From contig JBBMOA010000069.1 of assembly GCA_037954235.1 (NCBI GenBank), positions 1 to 64,000 on the forward strand: DNA of 64,000 nucleotides, in the 5' to 3' direction. The stretch is from Aulostomus chinensis (taxonomy: Eukaryota; Chordata; Actinopteri; Syngnathiformes; Aulostomidae). The translations under genes and the position numbers were made by a program. Positions 11,961 through 23,921 of this stretch are shown piece by piece. Numbering within the stretch: position 1 is the first letter of the stretch; each line of letters begins with the position of its first letter. The notes under the pieces are model-generated. The model was not told the DNA's origin and searched no databases. It was given only the letters and a program-made list of their open reading frames with translations.

Positions 11961-13269
11961 AGAAAACGCTATTTGTGACGTGGGACACAAAACAGCCATA
12001 ACTTTTGTTCAAAGTGAGTTTTCAGTCAAGTTTCAACCTGAAAGCATAGAAAGATGCATAAACTTGAAGTTACAGCTTGATTTCAGTGAGTTTTCATCAA
12101 AATACAGGAGTTCTGCATGAAGTGTTCACTTTGGCCTTCTCTCGCTGAGAAAACGCTATTTGTGACCTGTGATACAAAAATGCTCTAACTTTTCTTCAAA
12201 GTGAGTTTTCAGTAAAGTTTCAACCTGAAAGCATAGAAAGATGCATAAACTTGAAGTTACAGCTTGATTTCAGTGAGTTTTCCTCAAAATACAGGAGTTC
12301 TGCATGAAGTGTTCATTTTGGCCTTCTCTCGCTGAGAAAACACTATTTGTGACCTGTGATACAAAAATGCTCTAACTTTTCTTCAAAGTGAGTTTTCAGT
12401 CAAGTTTCAACCTGAAAGCATAGAAAGATGCATAAACTTGAAGTTACAGGTGGATTTCAGTGAGTTTTCATCAAAATACAGGAGTTCTGCATGAAGTGTT
12501 CATTTTGGCCTTCTCTCGCTGAGAAAACACTATTTGTGACCTGTGATACAAAAATGCTCTAACTTTTCTTCAAAGTGAGTTTTCAGTCAAGTTTCAACCT
12601 GAAAGCATAGAAAGATGCATAAACTTGAAGTTACAGCTTGATTTCAGTGAGTTTTCATCAAAATACAGGAGTTCTGCATGAAGTGTTCATTTTGGCCTTC
12701 TCTCGCTGAGAAAACACTATTTGTGACCTGTGATACAAAAATGCTCTAACTTTTCTTCAAAGTGAGTTTTCAGTCAAGTTTCAACCTGAAAGCATAGAAA
12801 GATGCATAAACTTGAAGTTACAGGTGGATTTCAGTGAGTTTTCATTAAAATACAGGAGTTCTGCATGAAGTGCTCATTTTGGCCTTCTCTTGCTGAGAAA
12901 ACACTATTTGTGACCTGCGACACAAAACAGCCATAACTTTTGTTCAAAGTGAGTTTTCAGTCAAGTTTCAACCTGAAAGCATAGAAAGATGCATAAACTT
13001 GAAGTTACAGGTGGATTTCAGTGAGTTTTCATCAAAATACAGGAGTTCTGCATGAAGTGTTCATTTTGGCCTTCTCTCGCTGAGAAAACACTATTTGTGA
13101 CCTGTGATACAAAAATGCTCTAACTTTTCTTCAAAGTGAGTTTTCAGTCAAGTTTCAACCTGAAAGCATAGAAAGATGCATAAACTTGAAGTTACAGCTT
13201 GATTTCAGTGAGTTTTCATCAAAATACAGGAGTTCTGCATGAAGTGTTCATTTTGGCCTTCTCTCGCTG
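11961..13269 (+). repeat. 7-monomer unit preceding the 5-monomer repeats
   Basis: This 1309 bp segment (7 x 187) starts with a C monomer followed by an A' copy carrying gtaaag (12213) and ttttcctc (12283). The same C-A' pair opens each 5-monomer unit that follows; 12283 to 13592 is exactly 1309 bp. It looks like the 5-monomer unit with two extra A monomers. One copy ends with three transitions at 12846, 12873 and 12891. Confidence 0.7.
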
Positions 13270-16200
13270 AGAAAACGCTATTTGTGACGTGGGACACAAA
13301 ACAGCCATAACTTTTGTTCAAAGTGAGTTTTCAGTCAAGTTTCAACCTGAAAGCATAGAAAGATGCATAAACTTGAAGTTACAGCTTGATTTCAGTGAGT
13401 TTTCATCAAAATACAGGAGTTCTGCATGAAGTGTTCATTTTGGTCTTCTCTCGCTGAGAAAACGCTATTTGTGACCTGTGATACAAAAATGCTCTAACTT
13501 TTCTTCAAAGTGAGTTTTCAGTAAAGTTTCAACCTGAAAGCATAGAAAGATGCATAAACTTGAAGTTACAGCTTGATTTCAGTGAGTTTTCCTCAAAATA
13601 CAGGAGTTCTGCATGAAGTGTTCATTTTGGCCTTCTCTCGCTGAGAAAACACTATTTGTGACCTGTGATACAAAAATGCTCTAACTTTTCTTCAAAGTGA
13701 GTTTTCAGTCAAGTTTCAACCTGAAAGCATAGAAAGATGCATAAACTTGAAGTTACAGGTGGATTTCAGTGAGTTTTCATCAAAATACAGGAGTTCTGTA
13801 TGAAGTGTTCATTTTGGCCTTCTCTCGCTGAGAAAACACTATTTGTGACCTGCGACACAAAACAGCCATAACTTTTGTTCAAAGTGACTTTTCAGTCAAG
13901 TTTCAACCTGAAAGCATAGAAAGATGCATAAACTTGAAGTTACAGGTGGATTTCAGTGAGTTTTCATCAAAATACAGGAGTTCTGCATGAAGTGTTCATT
14001 TTGGCCTTCTCTCGCTGAGAAAACACTATTTGTGACCTGTGATACAAAAATGCTCTAACTTTTCTTCAAAGTGAGTTTTCAGTCAAGTTTCAACCTGAAA
14101 GCATAGAAAGATGCATAAACTTGAAGTTACAGCTTGATTTCAGTGAGTTTTCATCAAAATACAGGAGTTCTGCATGAAGTGTTCATTTTGGCCTTCTCTC
14201 GCTGAGAAAACGCTATTTGTGACGTGGGACACAAAACAGCCATAACTTTTGTTCAAAGTGAGTTTTCAGTCAAGTTTCAACCTGAAAGCATAGAAAGATG
14301 CATAAACTTGAAGTTACAGCTTGATTTCAGTGAGTTTTCATCAAAATACAGGAGTTCTGCATGAAGTGTTCATTTTGGCCTTCTCTCGCTGAGAAAACGC
14401 TATTTGTGACCTGTGATACAAAAATGCTCTAACTTTTCTTCAAAGTGAGTTTTCAGTAAAGTTTCAACCTGAAAGCATAGAAAGATGCATAAACTTGAAG
14501 TTACAGCTTGATTTCAGTGAGTTTTCCTCAAAATACAGGAGTTCTGCATGAAGTGTTCATTTTGGCCTTCTCTCGCTGAGAAAACACTATTTGTGACCTG
14601 TGATACAAAAATGCTCTAACTTTTCTTCAAAGTGAGTTTTCAGTCAAGTTTCAACCTGAAAGCATAGAAAGATGCATAAACTTGAAGTTACAGGTGGATT
14701 TCAGTGAGTTTTAATCAAAATACAGGAGTTCTGCATGAAGTGTTCATTTTGGCCTTCTCTCGCTGAGAAAACACTATTTGTGACCTGCGACACAAAACAG
14801 CCATAACTTTTGTTCAAAGTGACTTTTCAGTCAAGTTTCAACCTGAAAGCATAGAAAGATGCATAAACTTGAAGTTACAGGTGGATTTCAGTGAGTTTTC
14901 ATCAAAATACAGGAGTTCTGCATGAAGTGTTCATTTTGGCCTTCTCTCGCTGAGAAAACACTATTTGTGACCTGTGATACAAAAATGCTCTAACTTTTCT
15001 TCAAAGTGAGTTTTCAGTCAAGTTTCAACCTGAAAGCATAGAAAGATGCATAAACTTGAAGTTACAGCTTGATTTCAGTGAGTTTTCATCAAAATACAGG
15101 AGTTCTGCATGAAGTGTTCATTTTGGCCTTCTCTCGCTGAGAAAACGCTATTTGTGACGTGGGACACAAAACAGCCATAACTTTTGTTCAAAGTGAGTTT
15201 TCAGTCAAGTTTCAACCTGAAAGCATAGAAAGATGCATAAACTTGAAGTTACAGCTTGATTTCAGTGAGTTTTCATCAAAATACAGGAGTTCTGCATGAA
15301 GTGTTCATTTTGGCCTTCTCTCGCTGAGAAAACGCTATTTGTGACCTGTGATACAAAAATGCTCTAACTTTTCTTCAAAGTGAGTTTTCAGTCAAGTTTC
15401 AACCTGAAAGCATAGAAAGATGCATAAACTTGAAGTTACAGCTTGATTTCAGTGAGTTTTCCTCAAAATACAGGAGTTCTGCATGAAGTGTTCATTTTGG
15501 CCTTCTCTCGCTGAGAAAACACTATTTGTGACCTGTGATACAAAAATGCTCTAACTTTTCTTCAAAGTGAGTTTTCAGTCAAGTTTCAACCTGAAAGCAT
15601 AGAAAGATGCATAAACTTGAAGTTACAGGTGGATTTCAGTGAGTTTTCATCAAAATACAGGAGTTCTGCATGAAGTGTTCATTTTGGCCTTCTCTCGCTG
15701 AGAAAACACTATTTGTGACCTGCGACACAAAACAGCCATAACTTTTGTTCAAAGTGACTTTTCAGTCAAGTTTCAACCTGAAAGCATAGAAAGATGCATA
15801 AACTTGAAGTTACAGGTGGATTTCAGTGAGTTTTCATCAAAATACAGGAGTTCTGCATGAAGTGTTCATTTTGGCCTTCTCTCGCTGAGAAAACACTATT
15901 TGTGACCTGTGATACAAAAATGCTCTAACTTTTCTTCAAAGTGAGTTTTCAGTCAAGTTTCAACCTGAAAGCATAGAAAGATGCATAAACTTGAAGTTAC
16001 AGCTTGATTTCAGTGAGTTTTCATCAAAATACAGGAGTTCTGCATGAAGTGTTCATTTTGGCCTTCTCTCGCTGAGAAAACGCTATTTGTGACGTGGGAC
16101 ACAAAACAGCCATAACTTTTGTTCAAAGTGAGTTTTCAGTCAAGTTTCAACCTGAAAGCATAGAAAGATGCATAAACTTGAAGTTACAGCTTGATTTCAG

Positions 16201-16447
16201 TGAGTTTTCATCAAAATACAGGAGTTCTGCATGAAGTGTTCATTTTGGCCTTCTCTCGCTGAAAAACGCTATTTGTGACCTGTGATACAAAAATGCTCTA
16301 ACTTTTCTTCAAAGTGAGTTTTCAGTCAAGTTTCAACCTGAAAGCATAGAAAGATGCATAAACTTGAAGTTACAGCTTGATTTCAGTGAGTTTTCCTCAA
16401 AATACAGGAGTTCTGCATGAAGTGTTCATTTTGGCCTTCTCTCGCTG
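13270..16447 (+). repeat. 5-monomer (935 bp) higher-order repeat, three full units and a partial one
   Basis: The order C - A' - A - B - A repeats at 13270, 14205, 15140 and 16075. Three independent markers support it. ttttcctc occurs at 13592, 14527, 15462 and 16396. gtgactttt in the B monomer occurs at 13888, 14823 and 15758. C monomers open each unit. Spacing is exactly 935 bp except the last, which is one base shorter because of gctgaaaaacgct near 16263. The fourth unit stops after C - A', and the next monomers lead to a type D copy. Confidence 0.88.
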
Positions 16448-16633
16448 AGAAAACACTATTTGTGACCTGTGATACAAAAATGCTCTAACTTTTCTTCAAA
16501 GTGAGTTTTCAGTCAAGTTTCAACCTGAAAGCATAGAAAGATGCATAAACTTGAAGTTACAGCTTGATTTCAGTGAGTTTTCATCAAAATACAGGAGTTC
16601 TGCATGAAGTGTTCATTTTGGCCTTCTCTCGCT

Positions 16634-16820
16634 GAGAAAACGCTATTTGTGACCTGTGAAACAAAAATGCTCTAACTTTTGTTCAAAGTGAGTTTTCAGT
16701 CAAGTTTCAACCTGAAAGCATAGAAAGATGCATAAACTTGAAGTTACAGCTTGATTTCATTGAGTTTTCATCAAAATACAGGAGTTCTGCATAAACTGTT
16801 CATTTTGGCCTTCTCTCGCT
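16634..16820 (+). repeat. First type D (hybrid A x B/C) monomer
   Basis: This monomer has an A' left part (aaaacgct, cctgtga, aaaaatgctct) joined to the B/C base at position 47 (ttttgttc). It also has a private T-to-A change giving gtgaaac (variant base 16660). The same gtgaaac monomer recurs at 26007, 28436, 33859, 36290, 42274, 47510, 52186, 52747, 57419 and 60973, so it acts as a punctuation mark for the higher-order units. This copy also has extra private changes near 16.76-16.80 kb. The mixed character suggests recombination or gene conversion between types, which is inference. Confidence 0.85.
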
Positions 16821-18316
16821 GAGAAAACACTATTTGTGACCTGTGATACAAAAATGCTCTAACTTTTCTTCAAAGTGAGTTTTCAGTCAAGTTTCAACCT
16901 GAAAGCATAGAAAGAATGCATAAACTTGAAGTTACAGGTGGATTTCAGTGAGTTTTCATCAAAATACAGGAGTTCTGCATGAAGTGTTCATTTTGGCCTT
17001 CTCTCGCTGAGAAAACACTATTTGTGACCTGCGACACAAAACAGCCATAACTTTTGTTCAAAGTGAGTTTTCAGTCAAGTTTCAACCTGAAAGCATAGAA
17101 AGATGCATAAACTTGAAGTTACAGGTGGATTTCAGTGAGTTTTCATCAAAATACAGGAGTTCTGCATGAAGTGTTCATTTTGGCCTTCTCTCGCTGAGAA
17201 AACACTATTTGTGACCTGTGATACAAAAATGCTCTAACTTTTCTTCAAAGTGAGTTTTAAGTCAAGTTTCAACCTGAAAGCATAGAAAGATGCATAAACT
17301 TGAAGTTACAGGTGGATTTCAGTGAGTTTTAATCAAAATACAGGAGTTCTGCATGAAGTGTTCATTTTGCCTTCTCTCGCTGAGAAAACACTATTTGTGA
17401 CCTGCGACACAAAACAGCCATAACTTTTGTGCAAAGTGAGTTTTCAGTCAAGTTTCAACCTGAAAGCATAGAAAGATGCATAAACTTGAAGTTACAGGTG
17501 GATTTCAGTGAGTTTTCATCAAAATACGGAGTTCTGCATGAAGTGTTCATTTTGGCCTTCTCTCGCTGAGAAAACACTATTTGTGACCTGTGATACAAAA
17601 AATGCTCTAACTTTTCTTCAAAGTGAGTTTTCAGTCAAGTTTCAACCTGAAAGCATAGAAAGATGCATAAACTTGAAGTTACAGCTTGATTTCAGTGAGT
17701 TTTCATCAAAATACAGGAGTTCTGCATGAAGTGTTCATTTTGGCCTTCTCTCGCTGAGAAAACGCTATTTGTGACGTGGGACACAAAACAGCCATAACTT
17801 TTGTTCAAAGTGAGTTTTCAGTCAAGTTTCAACCTGAAAGCATAGAAAGATGCATAAACTTGAAGTTACAGCTTGATTTCAGTGAGTTTTCATCAAAATA
17901 CAGGAGTTCTGCATGAAGTGTTCATTTTGGCCTTCTCTCGCTGAGAAAAACGCTATTTGTGACCTGTGATACAAAAATGCTCTAACTTTTCTTCAAAGTG
18001 AGTTTTCAGTCAAGTTTCAACTGAAAGCATAGAAAGATGCATAAACTTGAAGTTACAGGTGGATTTCAGTGAGTTTTCCTCAAAATACAGGAGTTCTGCA
18101 TGAAGTGTTCATTTTGGCCTTCTCTCGCTGAGAAAACACTATTTGTGACCTGTGATACAAAAATGCTCTAACTTTTCTTCAAAGTGAGTTTTCAGTCAAG
18201 TTTCAACCTGAAAGCATAGAAAGATGCATAAACTTGAAGTTACAGCTTGATTTCAGTGAGTTTCATCAAAATACAGGAGTTTTGCATGAAGTGTTCATTT
18301 TGGCCTTCTCTCGCTG

Positions 18317-19438
18317 AGAAAACGCTATTTGTGACGTGGGACACAAAACAGCCATAACTTTTGTTCAAAGTGAGTTTTCAGTCAAGTTTCAACCTGAAAG
18401 CATAGAAAGATGCATAAACTTGAAGTTACAGCTTGATTTCAGTGAGTTTTCATCAAAATACAGGAGTTCTGCATGAAGTGTTCATTTTGGCCTTCTCTCG
18501 CTGAGAAAACACTATTTGTCACCTGTGATACAAAAATGCTCTAACTTTTGTTCAAAGTGAGTTTTCAGTCAAGTTTCAACCTGAAAGCATAGAAAGATGC
18601 ATAAACTTGAAGTTACAGGTGGATTTCAGTGAGTTTTCATCAAAATACAGGAGTTCTGCATGAAGTGTTCATTTTGGCCTTCTCTCGCTGAGAAAACACT
18701 ATTTGTGACCTGCGACACAAAACAGCCATAACTTTTGTTCAAAGTGAGTTTTCAGTCAAGTTTCAACCTGAAAGCATAGAAAGATGCATAAACTTGAAGT
18801 TACAGCTTGATTTCAGTGAGTTTTCATCAAAATACAGGAGTTTTGCATGAAGTGTTCATTTTGGCCTTCTCTCGCTGAGAAAACGCTATTTGTGACGTGG
18901 GACACAAAACAGCCATAACTTTTGTTCAAAGTGAGTTTTCAGTCAAGTTTCAACCTGAAAGCATAGAAAGATGCATAAACTTGAAGTTACAGCTTGATTT
19001 CAGTGAGTTTTCATCAAAATACAGGAGTTCTGCATGAAGTGTTCATTTTGGCCTTCTCTCGCTGAGAAAACACTATTTGTCACCTGTGATACAAAAATGC
19101 TCTAACTTTTGTTCAAAGTGAGTTTTCAGTCAAGTTTCAACCTGAAAGCATAGAAAGATGCATAAACTTGAAGTTACAGGTGGATTTCAGTGAGTTTTCA
19201 TCAAAATACAGGAGTTCTGCATGAAGTGTTCATTTTGGCCTTCTCTCGCTGAGAAAACACTATTTGTGACCTGCGACACAAAACAGCCATAACTTTTGTT
19301 CAAAGTGAGTTTTCAGTCAAGTTTCAACCTGAAAGCATAGAAAGATGCATAAACTTGAAGTTACAGGTGGATTTCAGTGAGTTTTCATCAAAATACAGGA
19401 GTTCTGCATGAAGTGTTCATTTTGGCCTTCTCTCGCTG
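18317..19438 (+). repeat. Tandem duplication of a 3-monomer segment (561 bp)
   Basis: The order C - A - B is repeated at 18317-18877 and 18878-19438. In both, the A monomer has the otherwise unseen change tttgtcacc (variant bases 18520 and 19081, exactly 561 bp apart) together with ttttgttc. The B copies differ at positions 116-118 and only the first has gttttgcatg. Confidence 0.82.
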
Positions 19439-20400
19439 AGAAAACACTATTTGTGACCTGTGATACAAAAATGCTCTAACTTTTCTTCAAAGTGAGTTTT
19501 CAGTCAAGTTTCAACCTGAAAGCATAGAAAGATGCATAAACTTGAAGTTACAGGTGGATTTCAGTGAGTTTTCATCAAAATACAGGAGTTCTGCATGAAG
19601 TGTTCATTTTGGCCTTCTCTCGCTGAGAAAACACTATTTGTGACCTGTGATACAAAAATGCTCTAACTTTTCTTCAAAGTGAGTTTTCAGTCAAGTTTCA
19701 ACCTGAAAGCATAGAAAGATGCATAAACTTGAAGTTACAGGTGGATTTCAGTGAGTTTTCATCAAAATACAGGAGTTCTGCATGAAGTGTTCATTTTGGC
19801 CTTCTCTCGCTGAGAAAACACTATTTGTGACCTGCGACACAAAACAGCCATAACTTTTGTTCAAAGTGAGTTTTCAGTCAAGTTTCAACCTGAAAGCATA
19901 GAAAGATGCATAAACTTGAAGTTACAAGGTGGATTTCAGTGAGTTTTCATCAAAATACAGGAGTTCTGCATGAAGTGTTCATTTTGGCCTTCTCTCGCTG
20001 AGAAAACACTATTTGTGACCTGTGATACAAAAATGCTCTAACTTTTCTTCAAAGTGAGTTTTCAGTCAAGTTTCAACCTGAAAGCATAGAAAGATGCATA
20101 AACTTGAAGTTACAGCTTGATTTCAGTGAGTTTTCATCAAAATACAGGAGTTCTGCATGAAGTGTTCATTTGGCCTTCTCTCGCTGAGAAAACACTATTT
20201 GTGACCTGTGATACAAAAATGCTCTAACTTTTCTTCAAAGTGAGTTTTCAGTCAAGTTTCAACCTGAAAGCATAGAAAGATGCATAAACTTGAAGTTACA
20301 GCTTGATTTCAGTGAGTTTTCATCAAAATACAGGAGTTCTGCATGAAGTGTTCATTTTGGCCTTCTCTCGCTGAGAAAACACTATTTGTGACCTGCGACA

Positions 20401-20807
20401 AAAAACAGCCATAACTTTTTTTCAAAGTGAGTTTCAGTCAAGTTTCAACCTGAAAGCATAGAAAGATGCATAAACATGAAGTTACAGGTGGATTTCAGTG
20501 AGTTTTCATCAAAATACAGGAGTTCTGCATGAAGTGTTCATTTTGGCCTTCTCTCGCTGAGAAAACACTATCTGTGACATGTGATACAAAAATGCTCTAA
20601 CTTTTGTTCAAAGTTAGTTTTCAGTCAAGTTTCAACCTGAAAGCATAGAAAGATGCATTAAACTTGAAGTTACAGCTTGATTTCAGTGAGTTTTCATCAA
20701 AATACAGGAGTTCTGCATGAAGTGTTCATTTTGGCCTTCTCTCGCTGAGAAAACACTATTTGTGACCTGTGATACAAAAATGCTCTAACTTTTCTTCAAA
20801 GTGAGTA
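20401..20807 (+). repeat. Mutation-rich patch inside the satellite
   Basis: Nine private differences from the consensus fall in about 400 bp: 20401, 20420, a lost T near 20433, 20476, 20572, 20579, 20615, an extra T near 20658, and 20807. Typical monomers elsewhere carry none or one. No foreign sequence is inserted. It is either an old, poorly homogenised piece or low-quality consensus. Confidence 0.75.
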
Positions 20808-21683
20808 TTCAGTCAAGTTTCAACCTGAAAGCATAGAAAGATGCATAAACTTGAAGTTACAGCTTGATTTCAGTGAGTTTTCATCAAAATACAGGAGTTC
20901 TGCATGAAGTGTTCATTTTGGCCTTCTCTCGCTGAGAAAACGCTATTTGTGACGTGGGACACAAAACAGCCATAACTTTTGTTCAAAGTGAGTTTTCAGT
21001 CAAGTTTCAACCTGAAAGCATAGAAAGATGCATAAACTTGAAGTTACAGCTTGATTTCAGTGAGTTTTCATCAAAATACAGGAGTTCTGCATGAAGTGTT
21101 CATTTTGGCCTTCTCTCGCTGAGAAAACACTATTTGTGACCTGTGATACAAAAATGCTCTAACTTTTCTTCAAAGTGAGTTTTCAGTCAAGTTTCAACCT
21201 GAAAGCATAGAAAGATGCATAAACTTGAAGTTACAGGTGGATTTCAGTGAGTTTTCATCAAAATACAGGAGTTCTGCATGAAGTGTTCATTTTGGCCTTC
21301 TCTCGCTGAGAAAACACTATTTGTTACCTGTGATACAAAAATGCTCTAACGTTTCTTCAAAGTGAGTTTTCAGTCAAGTTTCAACCTGAAAGCATAGAAA
21401 GATGCATAAACTTGAAGTTACAGCTTGATTTCAGTGAGTTTTCATCAAAATACAGGAGTTCTGCATGAAGTGTTCATTTTGGCCTTCTCTCGCTGAGAAA
21501 ACGCTATTTGTGACGTGGGACACAAAACAGCCATAACTTTTGTTCAAAGTGAGTTTTCAGTCAAGTTTCAACCTGAAAGCATAGAAAAGATGCATAAACT
21601 TGAAGTTACAGCTTGATTTCAGTGAGTTTTCATCAAAATACAGGAGTTCTGCATGAAGTGTTCATTTTGGCCTTCTCTCGCTG

Positions 21684-23921
21684 AGAAAACGCTAATTGTG
21701 ACCTGTGATACAAAAATGCTCTAACTTTTCTTCAAAGTGAGTTTTCAGTCAAGTTTCAACCTGAAAGCATAGAAAGATGCATAAACTTGAAGTTACAGGT
21801 GGATTTCAGTGAGTTTTCATCAAAATACAGGAGTTCTGCATGAAGTGTTCATTTTGGCCTTCTCTCGCTGAGAAAACACTATTTGTGACCTGCGACACAA
21901 AACAGCCATAACTTTTGTTCAAAGTGAGTTTTCAGTCAAGTTTCAACCTGAAAGCATAGAAAGATGCATAAACTTGAAGTTACAGGTGGATTTCAGTGAG
22001 TTTTCATCAAAATACAGGAGTTCTGCATGAAGTGTTCATTTTGGCCTTCTCTCGCTGAGAAAACACTATTTGTGACCTGTGATACAAAAATGCTCTAACT
22101 TTTCTTCAAAGTGAGTTTTCAGTCAAGTTTCAACCTGAAAGCATAGAAAGATGCATAAACTTGAAGTTACAGGTGGATTTCAGTGAGTTTTCATCAAAAT
22201 ACAGGAGTTCTGCATGAAGTGTTCATTTTGGCCTTCTCTCGCTGAGAAAACACTATTTGTGACCTGTGATACAAAAATGCTCTAACTTTTCTTCAAAGTG
22301 AGTTTTCAGTCAAGTTTCAACCTGAAAGCATAGAAAGATGCATAAACTTGAAGTTACAGGTGGATTTCAGTGAGTTTTCATCAAAATACAGGAGTTCTGC
22401 ATGAAGTGTTCATTTTGCCTTCTCTCGCTGAGAAAACACTATTTGTGACCTGTGATACAAAAATGCTCTAACTTTTCTTCAAAGTGAGTTTTCAGTCAAG
22501 TTTCAACCTGAAAGCATAGAAAGATGCATAAACTTGAAGTTACAGCTTGATTTCAGTGAGTTTTCATCAAAATACAGGAGTTCTGCATGAAGTGTTCATT
22601 TTGCCTTCTCTCGCTGAGAAAACGCTATTTGTGACCTGTGATACAAAAATGCTCTAACTTTTGTTCAAAGTGAGTTTTCAGTCAAGTTTCAACCTGAAAG
22701 CATAGAAAGATGCATAAACTTGAAGTTACAGCTTGATTTCAGTGAGTTTTCATCAAAATACAGGAGTTCTGCATGAAGTGTTCATTTTGGCCTTCTCTCG
22801 CTGAGAAAACACTATTTGTGACCTGTGATACAAAAATGCTCTAACTTTTGTTCAAAGTGAGTTTTCAGTCAAGTTTCAACCTGAAAGCATAGAAAGATGC
22901 ATAAACTTGAAGTTACAGGTTGATTTCAGTGAGTTTTCATCAAAATACAGGAGTTCTGCATGAAGTGTTCATTTTGGCCTTCTCTCGCTGAGAAAACACT
23001 ATTTGTGACCTGCGACACAAAACAGCCATAACTTTTGTTCAAAGTGAGTTTTCAGTCAAGTTTCAACCTGAAAGCATAGAAAGATGCATAAACTTGAAGT
23101 TACAGGTTGATTTCAGTGAGTTTTCATCAAAATACAGGAGTTCTGCATGAAGTGTTCATTTTGGTCTTCTCTCGCTGAGAAAACACTATTTGTGACCTGT
23201 GATACAAAAATGCTCTAACTTTTCTTCAAAGTGAGTTTTCAGTCAAGTTTCAACCTGAAAGCATAGAAAGATGCATAAACTTGAAGTTACAGCTTGATTT
23301 CAGTGAGTTTTAATCAAAATACAGGAGTTCTGCATGAAGTGTTCATTTTGGCCTTCTCTCGCTGAGAAAACACTATTGTGACCTGCGACACAAACAGCCA
23401 TAACTTTTGTTCAAAGTGAGTTTTCAGTCAAGTTTCAACCTGAAAGCATAGAAAGATGCATAAACTTGAAGTTACAGGTGGATTTCAGTGAGTTTTCATC
23501 AAAATACAGGAGTTCTGCATGAAGTGTTCATTTTTGCCTTCTCTCGCTGAGAAAACACTATTTGTGACCTGTGATACAAAAATGCTCTAACTTTTCTTCA
23601 AAGTGAGTTTTCAGTCAAGTTTCAACCTGAAAGCATAGAAAGATGCATAAACTTGAAGTTACAGCTTGATTTCAGTGAGTTTTCATCAAAATACAGGAGT
23701 TCTGCATGAAGTGTTCATTTGGCCTTCTCTCGCTGAGAAAACGCTATTTGTGACGTGGACACAAAACAGCCATAACTTTTGTTCAAAGTGAGTTTTCAGT
23801 CAAGTTTCAACCTGAAAGCATAGAAAGATGCATAAACTTGAAGTTACAGCTTGATTTCAGTGAGTTTTCATCAAAATACAGGAGTTCTGCATGAAGTGTT
23901 CATTTTGGCCTTCTCTCGCTG
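21684..23921 (+). repeat. 12-monomer segment related to the extra segments of the third block
   Basis: This 2238 bp stretch (12 x 187 minus six one-base deletions) begins with an A' monomer carrying gctaattg (21695). It includes ggtcttc (23165), ttttaatc (23312) and tttttgcc (23535). The first and last of these recur at 39642 and 40551, and the middle two recur at 43732 and 43879 with the same 147 bp spacing. It lies directly upstream of the first 42-monomer block. Confidence 0.72.

Larger units (their letters stand above)
16448..23921 (+). repeat. Least homogenised zone of the array
   Basis: About 40 monomers with more private substitutions and one-base indels than elsewhere, for example ttcattgag and ataaactg near 16.76-16.80 kb, gttttaag at 17.26 kb and ttgtgcaaag at 17.43 kb. 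The rearranged segments at 39.6-40.9 kb and 42.9-43.9 kb share rare variants with 21.7-23.7 kb (gctaattg at 21695 and 39642; tttttgcc at 23535 and 40551; ggtcttc at 23165 and 43732). Part of this zone is therefore related to the source of those segments. Confidence 0.7.

Noticed and set aside
17508..17729. 73-codon open frame on the + strand
   Set aside because: Produced by a one-base loss (tacggag) and an added A (aaaaaatgc) in adjacent satellite positions; no gene features.
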